DNA of 64,000 nt, from assembly GCF_002005205.3 (NCBI RefSeq), contig NZ_CP019702.2, forward strand, positions 124,001 to 188,000, written 5' to 3'. Made by a program: the position numbers and the translations under genes. This stretch comes from Rhizobium rhizogenes. GTDB lineage: Bacteria; Pseudomonadota; Alphaproteobacteria; Rhizobiales; Rhizobiaceae. Shown piece after piece: positions 1 to 8,081 of the stretch (position 1 is its first letter; each line of letters opens with the position of its first letter). The notes below the pieces were generated by a model. It was given only the letters and a program-made list of their open reading frames with translations. It was not told the origin of the DNA and made no database searches.

Positions 1-668
1 CCGGACTTGATGTGGCCTGACGACGACGGCAGATTGTCGAACATGATCGAAATCTGGTTGCCGAGAAGATCGTTGAGCGCAGGACCAGCCCCCTTATAGG
101 GAACATGCTGCATGCTGACACCAGCCATGCTCTTGAACAGTTCGCCCGAAAGATGCAGCGGCGTGCCATTGCCGGAAGAAGCATAGGCATATTTGTCCGG
201 CTCGGCCTTGAGAAGCGCAATCAGTTCCGCAACGCTGTTGACGTTGAGCTTCGGATTGACCACCAGCACATTCGGCACCACCACCAGCAAGGAAACCGGA
301 GCGAAATCCTTTTCCGGATCGTAAGGCTTTGTTTTGAGGATGAGCGGATTGAGCGCATGGGTCGCAACCGTACCCATCAGGATCGTATAGCCGTCTGGCT
401 CGGCCCGGGCGACACGGTCGGCACCGAGATTGCCACCGGCGCCGGCAACATTTTCAACGACGATCTGATGGCCAAGCTCATCGCCCATCTTCTGCGCGAT
501 GACGCGCGCCACCACATCGGTGGAGCCGCCCGCCGCGAAAGGCACGACCAGCGTAATGGTCCGATCGGGAAAACCCTCGGCGCTCGCCGTCATTCCCAGC
601 ATGCAAAAGGAAGCTGCCGTGGCGGCAAGCTTCAACACCATACGCCGTTTCGAAAACCGGTAATTCAT
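1..668 (-). CDS. Tripartite tricarboxylate transporter substrate-binding protein (Bug/TctC family), 3' end cut by window
   Basis: Periplasmic receptor of a TTT-type transporter, which captures a carboxylate or similar small anion for TctA/TctB-type membrane partners. The partners are not in the window. From the ATG at 668 the protein starts MNYRFSKRRMVLKLAATAAS, a basic and hydrophobic signal peptide ending near TASAEG. It continues with the Bug-family N-terminus (FPDRTITLVVPFAAGGSTD, then the VENVAGAGGN-type loop) and later HVPYKGAGPALNDLLG. A strong Shine-Dalgarno (AGGAGG) sits 5-6 bases upstream of the ATG. About 222 codons are present of a family length near 320, so roughly the last third lies beyond the left edge. 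The ligand cannot be told from sequence. Family call is firm. Confidence 0.9.
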   Translation of the reverse strand, partial: MNYRFSKRRMVLKLAATAASFCMLGMTASAEGFPDRTITLVVPFAAGGSTDVVARVIAQKMGDELGHQIVVENVAGAGGNLGADRVARAEPDGYTILMGTVATHALNPLILKTKPYDPEKDFAPVSLLVVVPNVLVVNPKLNVNSVAELIALLKAEPDKYAYASSGNGTPLHLSGELFKSMAGVSMQHVPYKGAGPALNDLLGNQISIMFDNLPSSSGHIKS

Positions 669-717
669 GAACCCTCCTGTAACATGGCCTCCCCGCCACG
701 CCGGCATAGTAGCTCAA

Positions 718-775
718 ATGCCCTCGAGAGCAAGCCGTGGGCGCCGCCGCCGGGAAACCGGCGCCAGGAGGGCAT
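718..775. other. Nested GC-rich inverted repeat in the leader of the TTT receptor
   Basis: ATGCCCTC at 718-725 pairs with GAGGGCAT at 768-775. Inside it GGCGCCG (740-746) pairs with CGGCGCC (759-765). The element lies in the 176-base gap upstream of the receptor start on the minus strand, so it would fold in that gene's 5' leader if transcription starts above it. No known riboswitch is recognised. It may be a dispersed palindrome or a leader structure. Confidence 0.5.
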
Positions 776-810
776 CGGACACACGGGCCTGAAGCCGCGC
801 CCCAACGGGA

Positions 811-838
811 AAGGCCCTCCCGGTTAAGAGAGGGCCTT
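811..838 (-). terminator. Stem-loop terminator candidate after the small exported protein gene
   Basis: AAGGCCCTC (811-819) and GAGGGCCTT (830-838) form a perfect 9-bp stem with a 10-base loop. It lies 7 bases beyond the stop of the gene at 845-1183. In the minus-strand transcript the stem ends in a short run of U (UUU), so intrinsic termination is plausible but the U tract is weak. Confidence 0.6.
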
Positions 839-844
839 GCCTGA

Positions 845-1183
845 TTACCAGCGATAATAATCGCGACGGTCGCGCCATTCCCGGTGTTGCCGCCAGTCGC
901 GGCGGTCTCGCCGTTCCCGCCATTCTCTGCGGGCCTGACGTTCGCGCCATTCGCGGCGCCCTTCCCAGCGGTCGCGCCTGTCCCAGCCACGCTCGTAACG
1001 CGGCGGTCCGTTCGGACGGCAATAGCCGCGCGGCGACAGATGAAAACCGCGGCCGCAGGCATAGTCGACGGTCTGGACATTGGATGTCGCAGGTGCAGAC
1101 GGCTGCCCCACGGGCATGGCGTTCGCGCCGGTGCCGAACAGGGCGCTGAGAATCATTCCTGCGCCAAAAATCATCTTACGCAT
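845..1183 (-). CDS. Small exported Arg/Trp-rich protein with a GCG_CRPN-type motif
   Basis: A 112-residue secreted or periplasmic protein of unknown function. Residues 1-22 are a clear signal peptide (MRKMIFGAGMILSALFGTGANA). The middle has CGRGFHLSPRGYCRPN, matching the GCG_CRPN prefix seen ahead of low-complexity tails in small alphaproteobacterial exported proteins. From about residue 64 the protein is repeats of Arg, Trp, Asp and Glu (RREWRERQARREWRERRDRR). The start has a purine-rich leader (AGGGAGATGAC) about 6 bases upstream. Two cysteines bracket the conserved motif and could form a disulfide. It is monocistronic, with a stem-loop after the stop. Function unknown; being a real gene is likely from signal peptide plus motif. 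Confidence 0.8.
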   Translation of the reverse strand: MRKMIFGAGMILSALFGTGANAMPVGQPSAPATSNVQTVDYACGRGFHLSPRGYCRPNGPPRYERGWDRRDRWEGRREWRERQARREWRERRDRRDWRQHREWRDRRDYYRW

Positions 1184-1368
1184 GTCATCTCCCTCCTTAT
1201 GGGATGGCGGGATTTAGCACCCCGGCGGGTGAACTGCGGCTGAATGAATCTGGGTGTTTTCGTGGCAGGAAATCGCACTTCATGGCGAGGATGAGGCCAC
1301 GCAGCCTGACGCATGGTTGCGGCCGCGTGGTTTTGGCCCTAGGTCTCAAGGCGACGGGGAGACAGCGA

Positions 1369-1569
1369 TTGGACATCGATCAGGACGAAAAGCACGACCC
1401 AAAGCCAGCGGGCAGACGCCCGATCTGGCCATGGCTGCTGCTGGGGCTTTTCACGCTGCTCGGCATTCACCTCTATATGGAGGTGAATGCCGCAATCGAC
1501 GATCTCGCCCGCACCTGGAGCGACCTCGTGCAGCTGTTCTGGTGGATCATGCCCGATCCGCAGGACTGA
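1369..1569 (+). CDS. Small single-pass membrane protein, hypothetical
   Basis: A 66-residue protein of unknown function read from a TTG at 1369, preceded by GGGGAGAC about 6 bases upstream. A longer reading to an ATG at 1204 is possible but adds a segment without clear protein character. A charged N-terminus (DIDQDEKHDPKPAGRRP) is followed by one hydrophobic helix (WPWLLLGLFTLLGIHLYM) and an amphipathic tail ending in DPQD. It is divergent from the small exported gene and converges on the ABC ATPase gene, whose stop lies 11 bases away. The start codon is the least certain part. Confidence 0.55.
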   Translation: MDIDQDEKHDPKPAGRRPIWPWLLLGLFTLLGIHLYMEVNAAIDDLARTWSDLVQLFWWIMPDPQD

Positions 1570-1580
1570 CGGGCAGCCCC

Positions 1581-2642
1581 TCAGGACTGGATCAGCGCAA
1601 TGCCGCGGTTCTTAAATCCGAGGGTGACATCGCTTTGCGGCGGCAGGCTGGTCTCAACCGCATGGTCGACGATGAAGAGCGTGCCGATATCGGTCTCGAC
1701 TTCATATTCGACATGACCGCCGAGATAAGCGCTGTGCAGCACCCGGCCGGCAACCCCTTGCCCTCCCGGCTGGCCGATGGCAATCGAACCCGGACGCACG
1801 GCAAGCTTGGCCGGACCGGGCCGGGCATTGCGCGCCGAAACCCGATGATCGATGCCGCCGACGCGGATGAGCGCATCCGGCCCCTCAATGCTGATCACCT
1901 CGCAGCCGACGACATTCGCCTCGCCCATGAAATCGGCGATGAAGGCGGAGGCCGGGGCCTCGTAAAGATCGCGCGGTGCACCCGACTGGGCGATCTCGCC
2001 ATCCTTCATCACGATGATCCGGTCGGAAACCGCCAGCGCCTCATCCTGATCATGCGTCACATAAACGGCGGTAAAACCGAGCCGCTGCTGCAATTCGCGA
2101 ATTTCGGTACGCACCCGGCGGCGAAGGCGGGCATCGAGGTTGGAGAGCGGCTCGTCCAGCAGCAGCACCTGCGGTTCCAGCACCAAAGCGCGGGCGACCG
2201 CGACGCGCTGCTGCTGGCCGCCGGAAAGTTCGGCAGGCAGGCGGTGGCCCATGCCGGCGAGGCCGACGAGCTTCAGCCCCTCTTCCGCTTTCTCCCGCGC
2301 TTCCGCCTTGCGCAATCCCGAGGATTGCAGGCCGTAGGCGACATTGTCGAGCGCCGTCATGTGCGGGAAAAGCGCATAGGACTGGAAGACCATCGAGACA
2401 TCGCGCTCATTGGCGGGCAGCATGGTCACATCCTTGTCGCCGATGAGGATGCGGCCGGAGGTCGGATGTTCAAGACCCGCCAGCATGCGCAGCGTCGTCG
2501 TCTTACCGCAGCCGGAGGGGCCAAGCAGGGTTACCAGCGTGCCGGGCTCGATGGTGAGCGACAGGTCGGGAATGGCGGTGAAGGCGCCGAAGGTCTTGCG
2601 GACATTCTGAAAGGTGACGGAGCCGGGTTTTACGGAAATCAT
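1581..2642 (-). CDS. ABC transporter ATPase, Fbp/AfuC/PotA-like importer subunit with TOBE domain
   Basis: ATP-hydrolysing subunit of the importer encoded just upstream. It has Walker A (GPSGCGKTTTLRML, about residues 39-52), a Q-loop (FQSYALFPHM), the ABC signature LSGGQQQRV and Walker B LLLDEPLSNLD with the following switch histidine in VTHDQDEAL. After residue about 240 there is a TOBE-type domain, usual in the ferric, polyamine and organophosphate branch. Its 353 residues match that branch. The start ATG overlaps the permease stop (ATGA), so translation is coupled and this is the last gene of the operon SBP2-SBP1-permease-ATPase. Substrate is inferred only from the binding proteins. Confidence 0.92.
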   Translation of the reverse strand: MISVKPGSVTFQNVRKTFGAFTAIPDLSLTIEPGTLVTLLGPSGCGKTTTLRMLAGLEHPTSGRILIGDKDVTMLPANERDVSMVFQSYALFPHMTALDNVAYGLQSSGLRKAEAREKAEEGLKLVGLAGMGHRLPAELSGGQQQRVAVARALVLEPQVLLLDEPLSNLDARLRRRVRTEIRELQQRLGFTAVYVTHDQDEALAVSDRIIVMKDGEIAQSGAPRDLYEAPASAFIADFMGEANVVGCEVISIEGPDALIRVGGIDHRVSARNARPGPAKLAVRPGSIAIGQPGGQGVAGRVLHSAYLGGHVEYEVETDIGTLFIVDHAVETSLPPQSDVTLGFKNRGIALIQS

Positions 2643-4870
2643 GCGGTTTTCTCCTGGGCAAGAGGAACGGAGGAAGCGGATGGCAGGCCGGCGACGCGGT
2701 TTTCGCGCCGCAGGCGTCGCTCACCAACAATGAGCTGGAAGCCGGTAATGACGGTGATCATCACCACGATCAGCATCGAGGAATAGGCGATCGCCACACC
2801 ATATTCGCCGTTTTCGACAAGGCCGACGATGTAGGACGTCGCCATGTTGTACTGGGCGCTGACAAGGAAGATGACGGCGCTGATGGAGGTGATGGCGCGC
2901 ACGAAGGAATAGACCAGTGCGGCCGTGATAGCGGGCCTCAAGAGCGGCAGGATGACCTTGCGGATGGTGCGGAAACTATTGGCCCGCAGCGTCAGCGAGG
3001 CCTCGTCGAGGCTCTTGTCGAGCTGGCTCATCGCCGCGATGCCGCCGCGCACGCCGACCGGCATGTTGCGGAAGACGAAGCAGGCGATGAGGATGAGTGC
3101 CGAACCGGTCATTTCCACCGGCGGCAGGTTGAAGGCCATGATGTAGCTGACGCCGATGACCGTGCCGGGAATGGCAAAGCTCATCATCAGTGCGAATTCG
3201 AAGAGGTTCCGCCCGGCAAATTTCTGCCGCACGATGATATAGGCGGTCAGCAGGCCAACGGCAGCGGTGAGCGGCGCCGAAACCAGCGCGATCTCCATCG
3301 TCGTCCAGAACGAGTTCCAGGCAACGCCCGTCCAGGCGATCGAGCCGTTCGAGAAGCTGACGGAAAAGGCGCGGATGTAGTGATCGAAGGTCAGGGAATT
3401 ATCGAGACCCCAGGTCTTCACGAAACCGCCAACAAGGATCATGCCATAAACGACGATGGTGAAGACCATCCACGGCACGACAATGGCGTGAACGCCGATG
3501 GACAGGCCACGCGGCAGGGCAATATGCGCGCCGCTGTCGCCCTTGCCCGTCACCGTGGCGAAGTTCTTGCCTGCCAGCCAGAAACGCTGGGCAAGGAAGG
3601 CCGAAAGCGTGAAGCACAGAAGGATGATCGCCAGAACCGCGGCGCGGGAGGGATCGTTCTGCGAACCGACGACGGCGAAGAAGATTTCCGTCGACAGCAC
3701 GCCATGGGTGCCGCCAAGCACCAGCGGATTGCCGAAATCCGCCATGCTCTCGATGAAGCCGATAAGGAACGCATTGGCGAGACCGGGCTTCATCAGCGGC
3801 AGCGATACCCGCCAGAAGGTGCGCCAGCGATCGGCACGCAATGTCTGCGAGGCTTCTTCCATCGACGGGCTGACACCTTCAACCACGCCGATCAGCACCA
3901 GAAACGAGATGGGCGTGAAGGAAAGAACCTGCGCGATCCAGATGCCGGTCATGCCATAAAGCCACCGACCGGGTTCGATGCCGAAAAGATAGGAAAGCCA
4001 TTCGGTGACGACGCCGGCGCGGCCGAACAGCAGCGTCAGCGCAAGGCCGATGACAAAAGGCGGCGTGATGATCGGCAGAACGGTGAGAAGCCGCAGGCCC
4101 TTCTTGAAGGGAAAGCGCGTGCGGGTGGCGATCAGCGCGAAGCCGAGACCGAGCACGGTCGAGCCGAAGGCGGTCATCAGGGCCAGAAACAATGTGCGCC
4201 AGGCAACGCCGCAACGCTCTTCACCCGTGACGCAGCCAAGGCTCCAGATGCCGGGATCCTTGATATTGCGGATAAAGCCATCGGCATTGAAGGAGCCGTC
4301 GAAATCCTGAACGGAGGCGATCAGCATGCTGCCGATCGGATAAAAGACAAAAACCGCAACGAGGAAGACCAGAACGGAAATGGCGCCGACGACAAAGGCG
4401 TCGCCTTTCATGACGCCACGGTCGGCAAGTCCGAAGGCAAAAAGAAGCACGAAGACGAACGACATGACGACGGCACCCGCCCCCATGGAAGCCTGTCCAT
4501 CGGCAAGCATGCCGAAGAGGTTTTCACTCACCGTCCAGGTCCAGCCGGTAAAACCGATCGCCAGCCCCTGCAAGGCAAGAAAAACGAGACCGGCAGCACC
4601 GATAAAGGCAAGCAACCCGCCCCGGCGCATCGGATCACGCATCGGCCGGACAAGGCATGCGGCGAGGAAGAAAAGAACGATGCCGACAAGCCATGGTTTT
4701 CCATAGGTCAGTATCTGCAGCACGCCTGGCGCATTGCTGGCGGTAGAGAAAAATCCGGACAGCCAGCGGAAGCTGAAAAAGCCGCCTTCGATGCGATACC
4801 AGGGGAGAAGAATGAGGGCAAAAGCCCCGAGCGCCAGGACGATGTCCAGCCTGCGATTGCCACGTGTCAT
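2639..4870 (-). CDS. ABC transporter permease, fused two-domain FbpB/AfuB-like
   Basis: Inner-membrane channel of the Fbp-like importer, 743 residues. It is a fusion of two permease domains in one chain. The first has its EAA-type loop at EEASQTLRADRWRTFWRVSLPLMKP, the second at DEASLTLRANSFRTIRKVILPLLRP; in both, the ordered E-A-S and G/N-containing segment is where the ATPase docks. About 12 or more hydrophobic helices are visible, including a hydrophobic N-terminal block (about residues 10-160) before the first domain. One fused permease working with one ATPase dimer is typical of FbpB/AfuB. A GAGG sequence precedes the ATG, and a hairpin separates the gene from SBP1. Confidence 0.92.
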   Translation of the reverse strand: MTRGNRRLDIVLALGAFALILLPWYRIEGGFFSFRWLSGFFSTASNAPGVLQILTYGKPWLVGIVLFFLAACLVRPMRDPMRRGGLLAFIGAAGLVFLALQGLAIGFTGWTWTVSENLFGMLADGQASMGAGAVVMSFVFVLLFAFGLADRGVMKGDAFVVGAISVLVFLVAVFVFYPIGSMLIASVQDFDGSFNADGFIRNIKDPGIWSLGCVTGEERCGVAWRTLFLALMTAFGSTVLGLGFALIATRTRFPFKKGLRLLTVLPIITPPFVIGLALTLLFGRAGVVTEWLSYLFGIEPGRWLYGMTGIWIAQVLSFTPISFLVLIGVVEGVSPSMEEASQTLRADRWRTFWRVSLPLMKPGLANAFLIGFIESMADFGNPLVLGGTHGVLSTEIFFAVVGSQNDPSRAAVLAIILLCFTLSAFLAQRFWLAGKNFATVTGKGDSGAHIALPRGLSIGVHAIVVPWMVFTIVVYGMILVGGFVKTWGLDNSLTFDHYIRAFSVSFSNGSIAWTGVAWNSFWTTMEIALVSAPLTAAVGLLTAYIIVRQKFAGRNLFEFALMMSFAIPGTVIGVSYIMAFNLPPVEMTGSALILIACFVFRNMPVGVRGGIAAMSQLDKSLDEASLTLRANSFRTIRKVILPLLRPAITAALVYSFVRAITSISAVIFLVSAQYNMATSYIVGLVENGEYGVAIAYSSMLIVVMITVITGFQLIVGERRLRRENRVAGLPSASSVPLAQEKTA

Positions 4871-4914
4871 GGCCGACCTCGCTTATTTCATGCCGATGAA
4901 AGAGTGGCGGACAC

Positions 4915-4933
4915 CCCGGCTTTAAAAGCCGGG
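4915..4933 (-). other. Stem-loop between binding-protein gene and permease gene
   Basis: CCCGGCTTT (4915-4923) and AAAGCCGGG (4925-4933) form a perfect 9-bp stem around a single base, 22 bases past the SBP1 stop and 45 bases before the permease start. There is no clear U tract, so a role in 3'-end protection or partial termination, giving more binding protein than permease, is more likely than full termination. The role is inference. Confidence 0.6.
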
Positions 4934-4955
4934 ATGCCTGTCGCCGGAGTTAAGA

Positions 4956-5981
4956 TCAGTTGGCGACCGCACCAACTTCGCGGTCCCAGCGCTCCAGAAG
5001 CGCCTTGCGCTTGGCCGGATCGCCATAGGTCTTGAAGTCGTAGTCGATGAGCTTGATGTCCTCGAACTTCGGCGCTTCCTTCGGCACTTCCGCCGTCTTG
5101 TTGGAGGGAAGCTGGAAGGACTTGGCGTCCTTCATGCGCGACTGCACGTCCGGCTTCAGCGCCCAGTCGTACCAGGTCTTGGCATTGTCGAGGTTGCGTG
5201 CGCCCTTGATGATCGACATGGAGCCGATCTCGTAACCCGTGCCTTCGCAGGGCGCGATCGACTTGACGGGGAAGCCTTCCGCCGTCTGCGCCACCGCATC
5301 ATGCATGAAGACGATGCCGAGCGCCGTCTCGCCGCGCGCCGCCGCCTTGACCGGTGCGGAACCCGACTTGGTGTATTGCGAGATATTGACGTTGAGCTTC
5401 TTCAGATAGTCGATCGCCTGATCCTCACCCATGATCTGCGCGAGCGAGGCAAGCGCGGTATAGGCGGTGCCCGAAGAGTTCGGATTGGCGATCTGGATTT
5501 CGCCCTTCAGTTCCGGCGCCAGCAGGTCGGCCCAGCACTTCGGCTCCTTGTAACCCTTCGACTTGAAGATTTCCGTGTTGTAGCCCCAGCCCAGCGCACC
5601 GGCATAAACGCCGACAGTCCTGTAACCCGTGCTTTCGGCCTGTTTCACGGCCCAGTCCTGCAACTGGTCGAGCATCGGCGACTTGTATTCCAGCGTCAGG
5701 TTTTCCGAGGCCGCCTGCATATGCGGATCGCCGGTACCGGCCCACCAGATATCGGTCTTCGGATTACGGGCTTCCGCGCGCACCTTGGCATAGGTTTCAC
5801 CCGAAGACAGGCGCACCATATTGACCTTGATGTCGTGCGACTTTTCAAAATCGCCCTTCATCTGTTCGCAGATCACGACATCGGCCGAGCAGATGAGGTT
5901 CAGTTCGCCCGCCGCCTGCGCGGAAACGGCGCTCAGTGCCGTGCCGGCAAAAAGCAGGGTGGAAAGTATCGTCAGTCGCAT
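4956..5981 (-). CDS. ABC transporter substrate-binding protein, Fbp-like/AfuA-type (SBP1)
   Basis: Periplasmic receptor, 341 residues, with a signal peptide ending near SAQAAG. The mature part shows the Fbp-like fold signatures: NLICSADVVICEQM, then RLSSGETYAKVRAEA, DIWWAGTGDPH, GVYAGALGWGYN, FMHDAV and PCEGTGYEIG. The tandem Tyr pair that holds iron in classical FbpA was not seen, while the HD and PCEGTG segments recall AfuA, described as a hexose-phosphate receptor. A sugar-phosphate or other organophosphate ligand is therefore a reasonable guess, and iron cannot be excluded. It is the second of two paralogous receptors in the operon, 114 bases downstream of SBP2. Confidence 0.88.
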   Translation of the reverse strand: MRLTILSTLLFAGTALSAVSAQAAGELNLICSADVVICEQMKGDFEKSHDIKVNMVRLSSGETYAKVRAEARNPKTDIWWAGTGDPHMQAASENLTLEYKSPMLDQLQDWAVKQAESTGYRTVGVYAGALGWGYNTEIFKSKGYKEPKCWADLLAPELKGEIQIANPNSSGTAYTALASLAQIMGEDQAIDYLKKLNVNISQYTKSGSAPVKAAARGETALGIVFMHDAVAQTAEGFPVKSIAPCEGTGYEIGSMSIIKGARNLDNAKTWYDWALKPDVQSRMKDAKSFQLPSNKTAEVPKEAPKFEDIKLIDYDFKTYGDPAKRKALLERWDREVGAVAN

Positions 5982-6095
5982 GGTTATCCTCCTGTAGCTT
6001 GCGTCTGAATTCCTGGGCGCGCGCGGACATGGCGCTGCCGGTCGCGGCGCCCTGTGGCGCGCACGCTGTCTTTTGGGATGTTGGTTTTCTGCCCC

Positions 6096-7124
6096 CTACT
6101 GGGTCTGGCTCGGGTGGATTTCGCTGTCGAAGCGGCTCAATAACCGACTTCGCTCTTCGGGCTGGCCAAAAGTGGCAAAATCGTAATCCACCATCTTGAT
6201 CATCGATATGTCGGGTGCCGTCAGCGGCAATGTCGCCCGGGCATTGGAAGGCACCTGGTTCTGGCCGGCTGCGGCCCCGGTCGCCTGCCCTTCCGGGCTC
6301 AGCGCAAATTCCACGAAATCCTGCGCAAGGGCCGTATTGCGGTTGCCCTTGACGATGCTGACCGCCCCGATCTCGTAACCGGTGCCTTCGCAGGGGGCGA
6401 CGATGACCAGCGGAAATCCTTCGATCTTCTGGGTCACCGCGTCATGCATGAAGGAAATCCCGATCAGCACCTCGCCCCGTGCCGCTGCCTTGACGGGCGC
6501 TGCACCCACTTTGGTATAACCCACGACATTCTGGTTCAGTTTCGTCATGAAGCCGAAGGCCTCCTCCTCGCCAAACAGCTGGACCAGCGTGGCGAGCATG
6601 GTGAAGGCCGTGCCGGAATAGTTCGGATTGCCGGTCAGGATATGGCCGCGATAAATATCCTTGGCCAGATCCTTCCAGCAGGTGGGAGCCGGCAGATTGT
6701 TTCTGGCGAGCAGTTCAGAATTATAGGCAAAGCCCAGCGCCCCGGCATAAATGCCGGCGGACCTTGATCCGGACATCGCATAAAAATTCTGCGCCCAGGG
6801 CAGCAGATCCTGCGGATGCCGCGGCTGATATTCGTCCAGCAGCCCTTCCGAGCCGGCCTGCAGATGGGTATCACCGGTGCCGCCCCACCAGACGTCGACT
6901 GTCGGGTGGGAGCGTTCGGCACGAATCTGGTCGAGGATTTCGCCTGTGCTCCTGCGAACCATCGAAATCTCAAGGCCGCTTTTTGCCTCGAAAGCCCGCT
7001 GCATGGCCACGCACCAGGCTTCGTCGACGCCGCACAGGACGTTCAACTTCGGCTCGGCCATGCCATGCCCTGCGCCGCACAGCCATAAAGCCATGCTCGC
7101 CGCAAGTGCGGTCAATCGTTTCAC
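6096..7124 (-). CDS. ABC transporter substrate-binding protein, Fbp-like/AfuA-type, paralogue of SBP1 (SBP2)
   Basis: Second periplasmic receptor of the same importer, 342 residues, signal peptide ending at about HGMAEP. It shares with SBP1 the ordered motifs NVLCGVDEAWCVAM, RRSTGEILDQIRAE, DVWWGGTGDTHLQ, GIYAGALGFAYNSE, FMHDAV and PCEGTGYEIG, so the two are clear paralogues with divergent surfaces. It is the first gene of the operon and lies divergent from the response regulator. Two receptors feeding one permease may widen substrate range, or one may signal to the neighbouring histidine kinase, whose large periplasmic domain could contact it. The latter is inference. Confidence 0.87.
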   Translation of the reverse strand: MKRLTALAASMALWLCGAGHGMAEPKLNVLCGVDEAWCVAMQRAFEAKSGLEISMVRRSTGEILDQIRAERSHPTVDVWWGGTGDTHLQAGSEGLLDEYQPRHPQDLLPWAQNFYAMSGSRSAGIYAGALGFAYNSELLARNNLPAPTCWKDLAKDIYRGHILTGNPNYSGTAFTMLATLVQLFGEEEAFGFMTKLNQNVVGYTKVGAAPVKAAARGEVLIGISFMHDAVTQKIEGFPLVIVAPCEGTGYEIGAVSIVKGNRNTALAQDFVEFALSPEGQATGAAAGQNQVPSNARATLPLTAPDISMIKMVDYDFATFGQPEERSRLLSRFDSEIHPSQTQ

Positions 7125-7334
7125 TTAAAGCCTCCCTGCCTGGAACCTCCCCGTTCCAGTCTCCACCAACAGCATGTCACATTCGGCCCGTACCGCAATC
7201 GAAGAATGGTTACCAATCTTTCACCGCACCGCCGAACAAGATTACAGATATTACAATTATGACAGGGGAGATAACCAGCGAGCCTTTGAAGATCGCCGCA
7301 GCCGCGCCTATGATGACGGCGGGAGGAAGATGCA
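7125..7334. promoter_or_regulatory. Divergent promoter region between SBP2 and response regulator
   Basis: A 210-base gap that is AT-richer than its surroundings near 7205-7265. ATTACA occurs at 7241-7246 and again at 7250-7255, a direct repeat with 9-base period. OmpR-family regulators usually bind tandem direct repeats of about 10-11 bases, so this is a candidate site for the adjacent regulator. A GGGAGGAAG ribosome site (7321-7329) serves the GTG at 7335. Confidence 0.45.
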
Positions 7335-8081
7335 GTGCTTAATCAGAAGGTTCGCATTCTGATCGTCGAGGACGATCCTGATATGGCCGAGCTTATCTCG
7401 GACCTCGTCGAGGCCGAGGGCTGGCTGCCCACCTGCGCCCGCTCCGCCGAGGAAGCGGACGAAATACTGGCGCGGGACCGGATGCAGCTGGTGCTCGTTG
7501 ACCATAATCTGCCCGGCACATCCGGCCGCACCTTCGCCCAGCGGCTGCGCGGCAAGGTCGATAGTGATATCGGCATCGTCATGGTCACGGCCGCCGGCAG
7601 CGCCGCCGACCGGGTTCTCGGTCTGGAAACCGCCGCCGACGACTATGTCGTCAAACCCTTTGAACCCATCGAACTCACTGCGCGGATCAAGGCCGTGTTG
7701 CGCCGGACGATCCCTTCGCTGAAACAGGAGAAGGACAGCGAGCGTGATCATGGCCGCACGGCGCTTCGCCTCGGTGACTGGGCGATCGATCTCGATGCCC
7801 GCAGGGCCGTCTGCCTCGCAGACCGCAGCCGCACGCTGACCAGCGCCGAATTCGCACTGCTGGAAATTCTCGCCGAAACACCCAACCAGCCCGTCAGCCG
7901 CTCGCAGATCCTCGACCGGCTGGGTTCGGAAAGCGATCGCTATATCGACCGCAATGTCGATGTGCTGGTGCTGCGACTGAGGCGCAAGATCGAGATAAAC
8001 CCCGATCTGCCGCGCCATATCAAGACCCGGCGCAGCAAGGGATATGTGCTCCACACCGATGAGGGCGAGCTTTCCCCGTGA
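7335..8081 (+). CDS. Two-component response regulator, OmpR family
   Basis: DNA-binding regulator, 248 residues. The receiver domain (about 1-125) has the acidic pair ED/D at 12-14, phospho-acceptor Asp56 in LVLVDHNLPG, a Thr/Ser switch in VMVTAAG and the conserved Lys in DDYVVKPFEP. A winged-helix effector follows (about 140-240; TSAEFALLEILAE, then NVDVLVLRLRRKIE and TRRSKGYVL), typical of OmpR/PhoB. Start is GTG at 7335 with GGGAGGAAG upstream; the nearby ATG at 7330 is out of frame. It overlaps the kinase gene by 4 bases (GTGA), so the two form a pair, and it is divergent from the Fbp-like importer it probably controls. Confidence 0.94.
   Translation: MLNQKVRILIVEDDPDMAELISDLVEAEGWLPTCARSAEEADEILARDRMQLVLVDHNLPGTSGRTFAQRLRGKVDSDIGIVMVTAAGSAADRVLGLETAADDYVVKPFEPIELTARIKAVLRRTIPSLKQEKDSERDHGRTALRLGDWAIDLDARRAVCLADRSRTLTSAEFALLEILAETPNQPVSRSQILDRLGSESDRYIDRNVDVLVLRLRRKIEINPDLPRHIKTRRSKGYVLHTDEGELSP

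Noticed and set aside
3380..5035. A plus-strand open frame of 551 codons opposite the fused permease
   Set aside because: Composition is charged and repetitive, no signal or domain, and the opposite strand encodes a clear two-domain permease.
7308..8054. A minus-strand open frame opposite the response regulator
   Set aside because: The plus strand encodes a complete OmpR-type regulator with all active-site residues.
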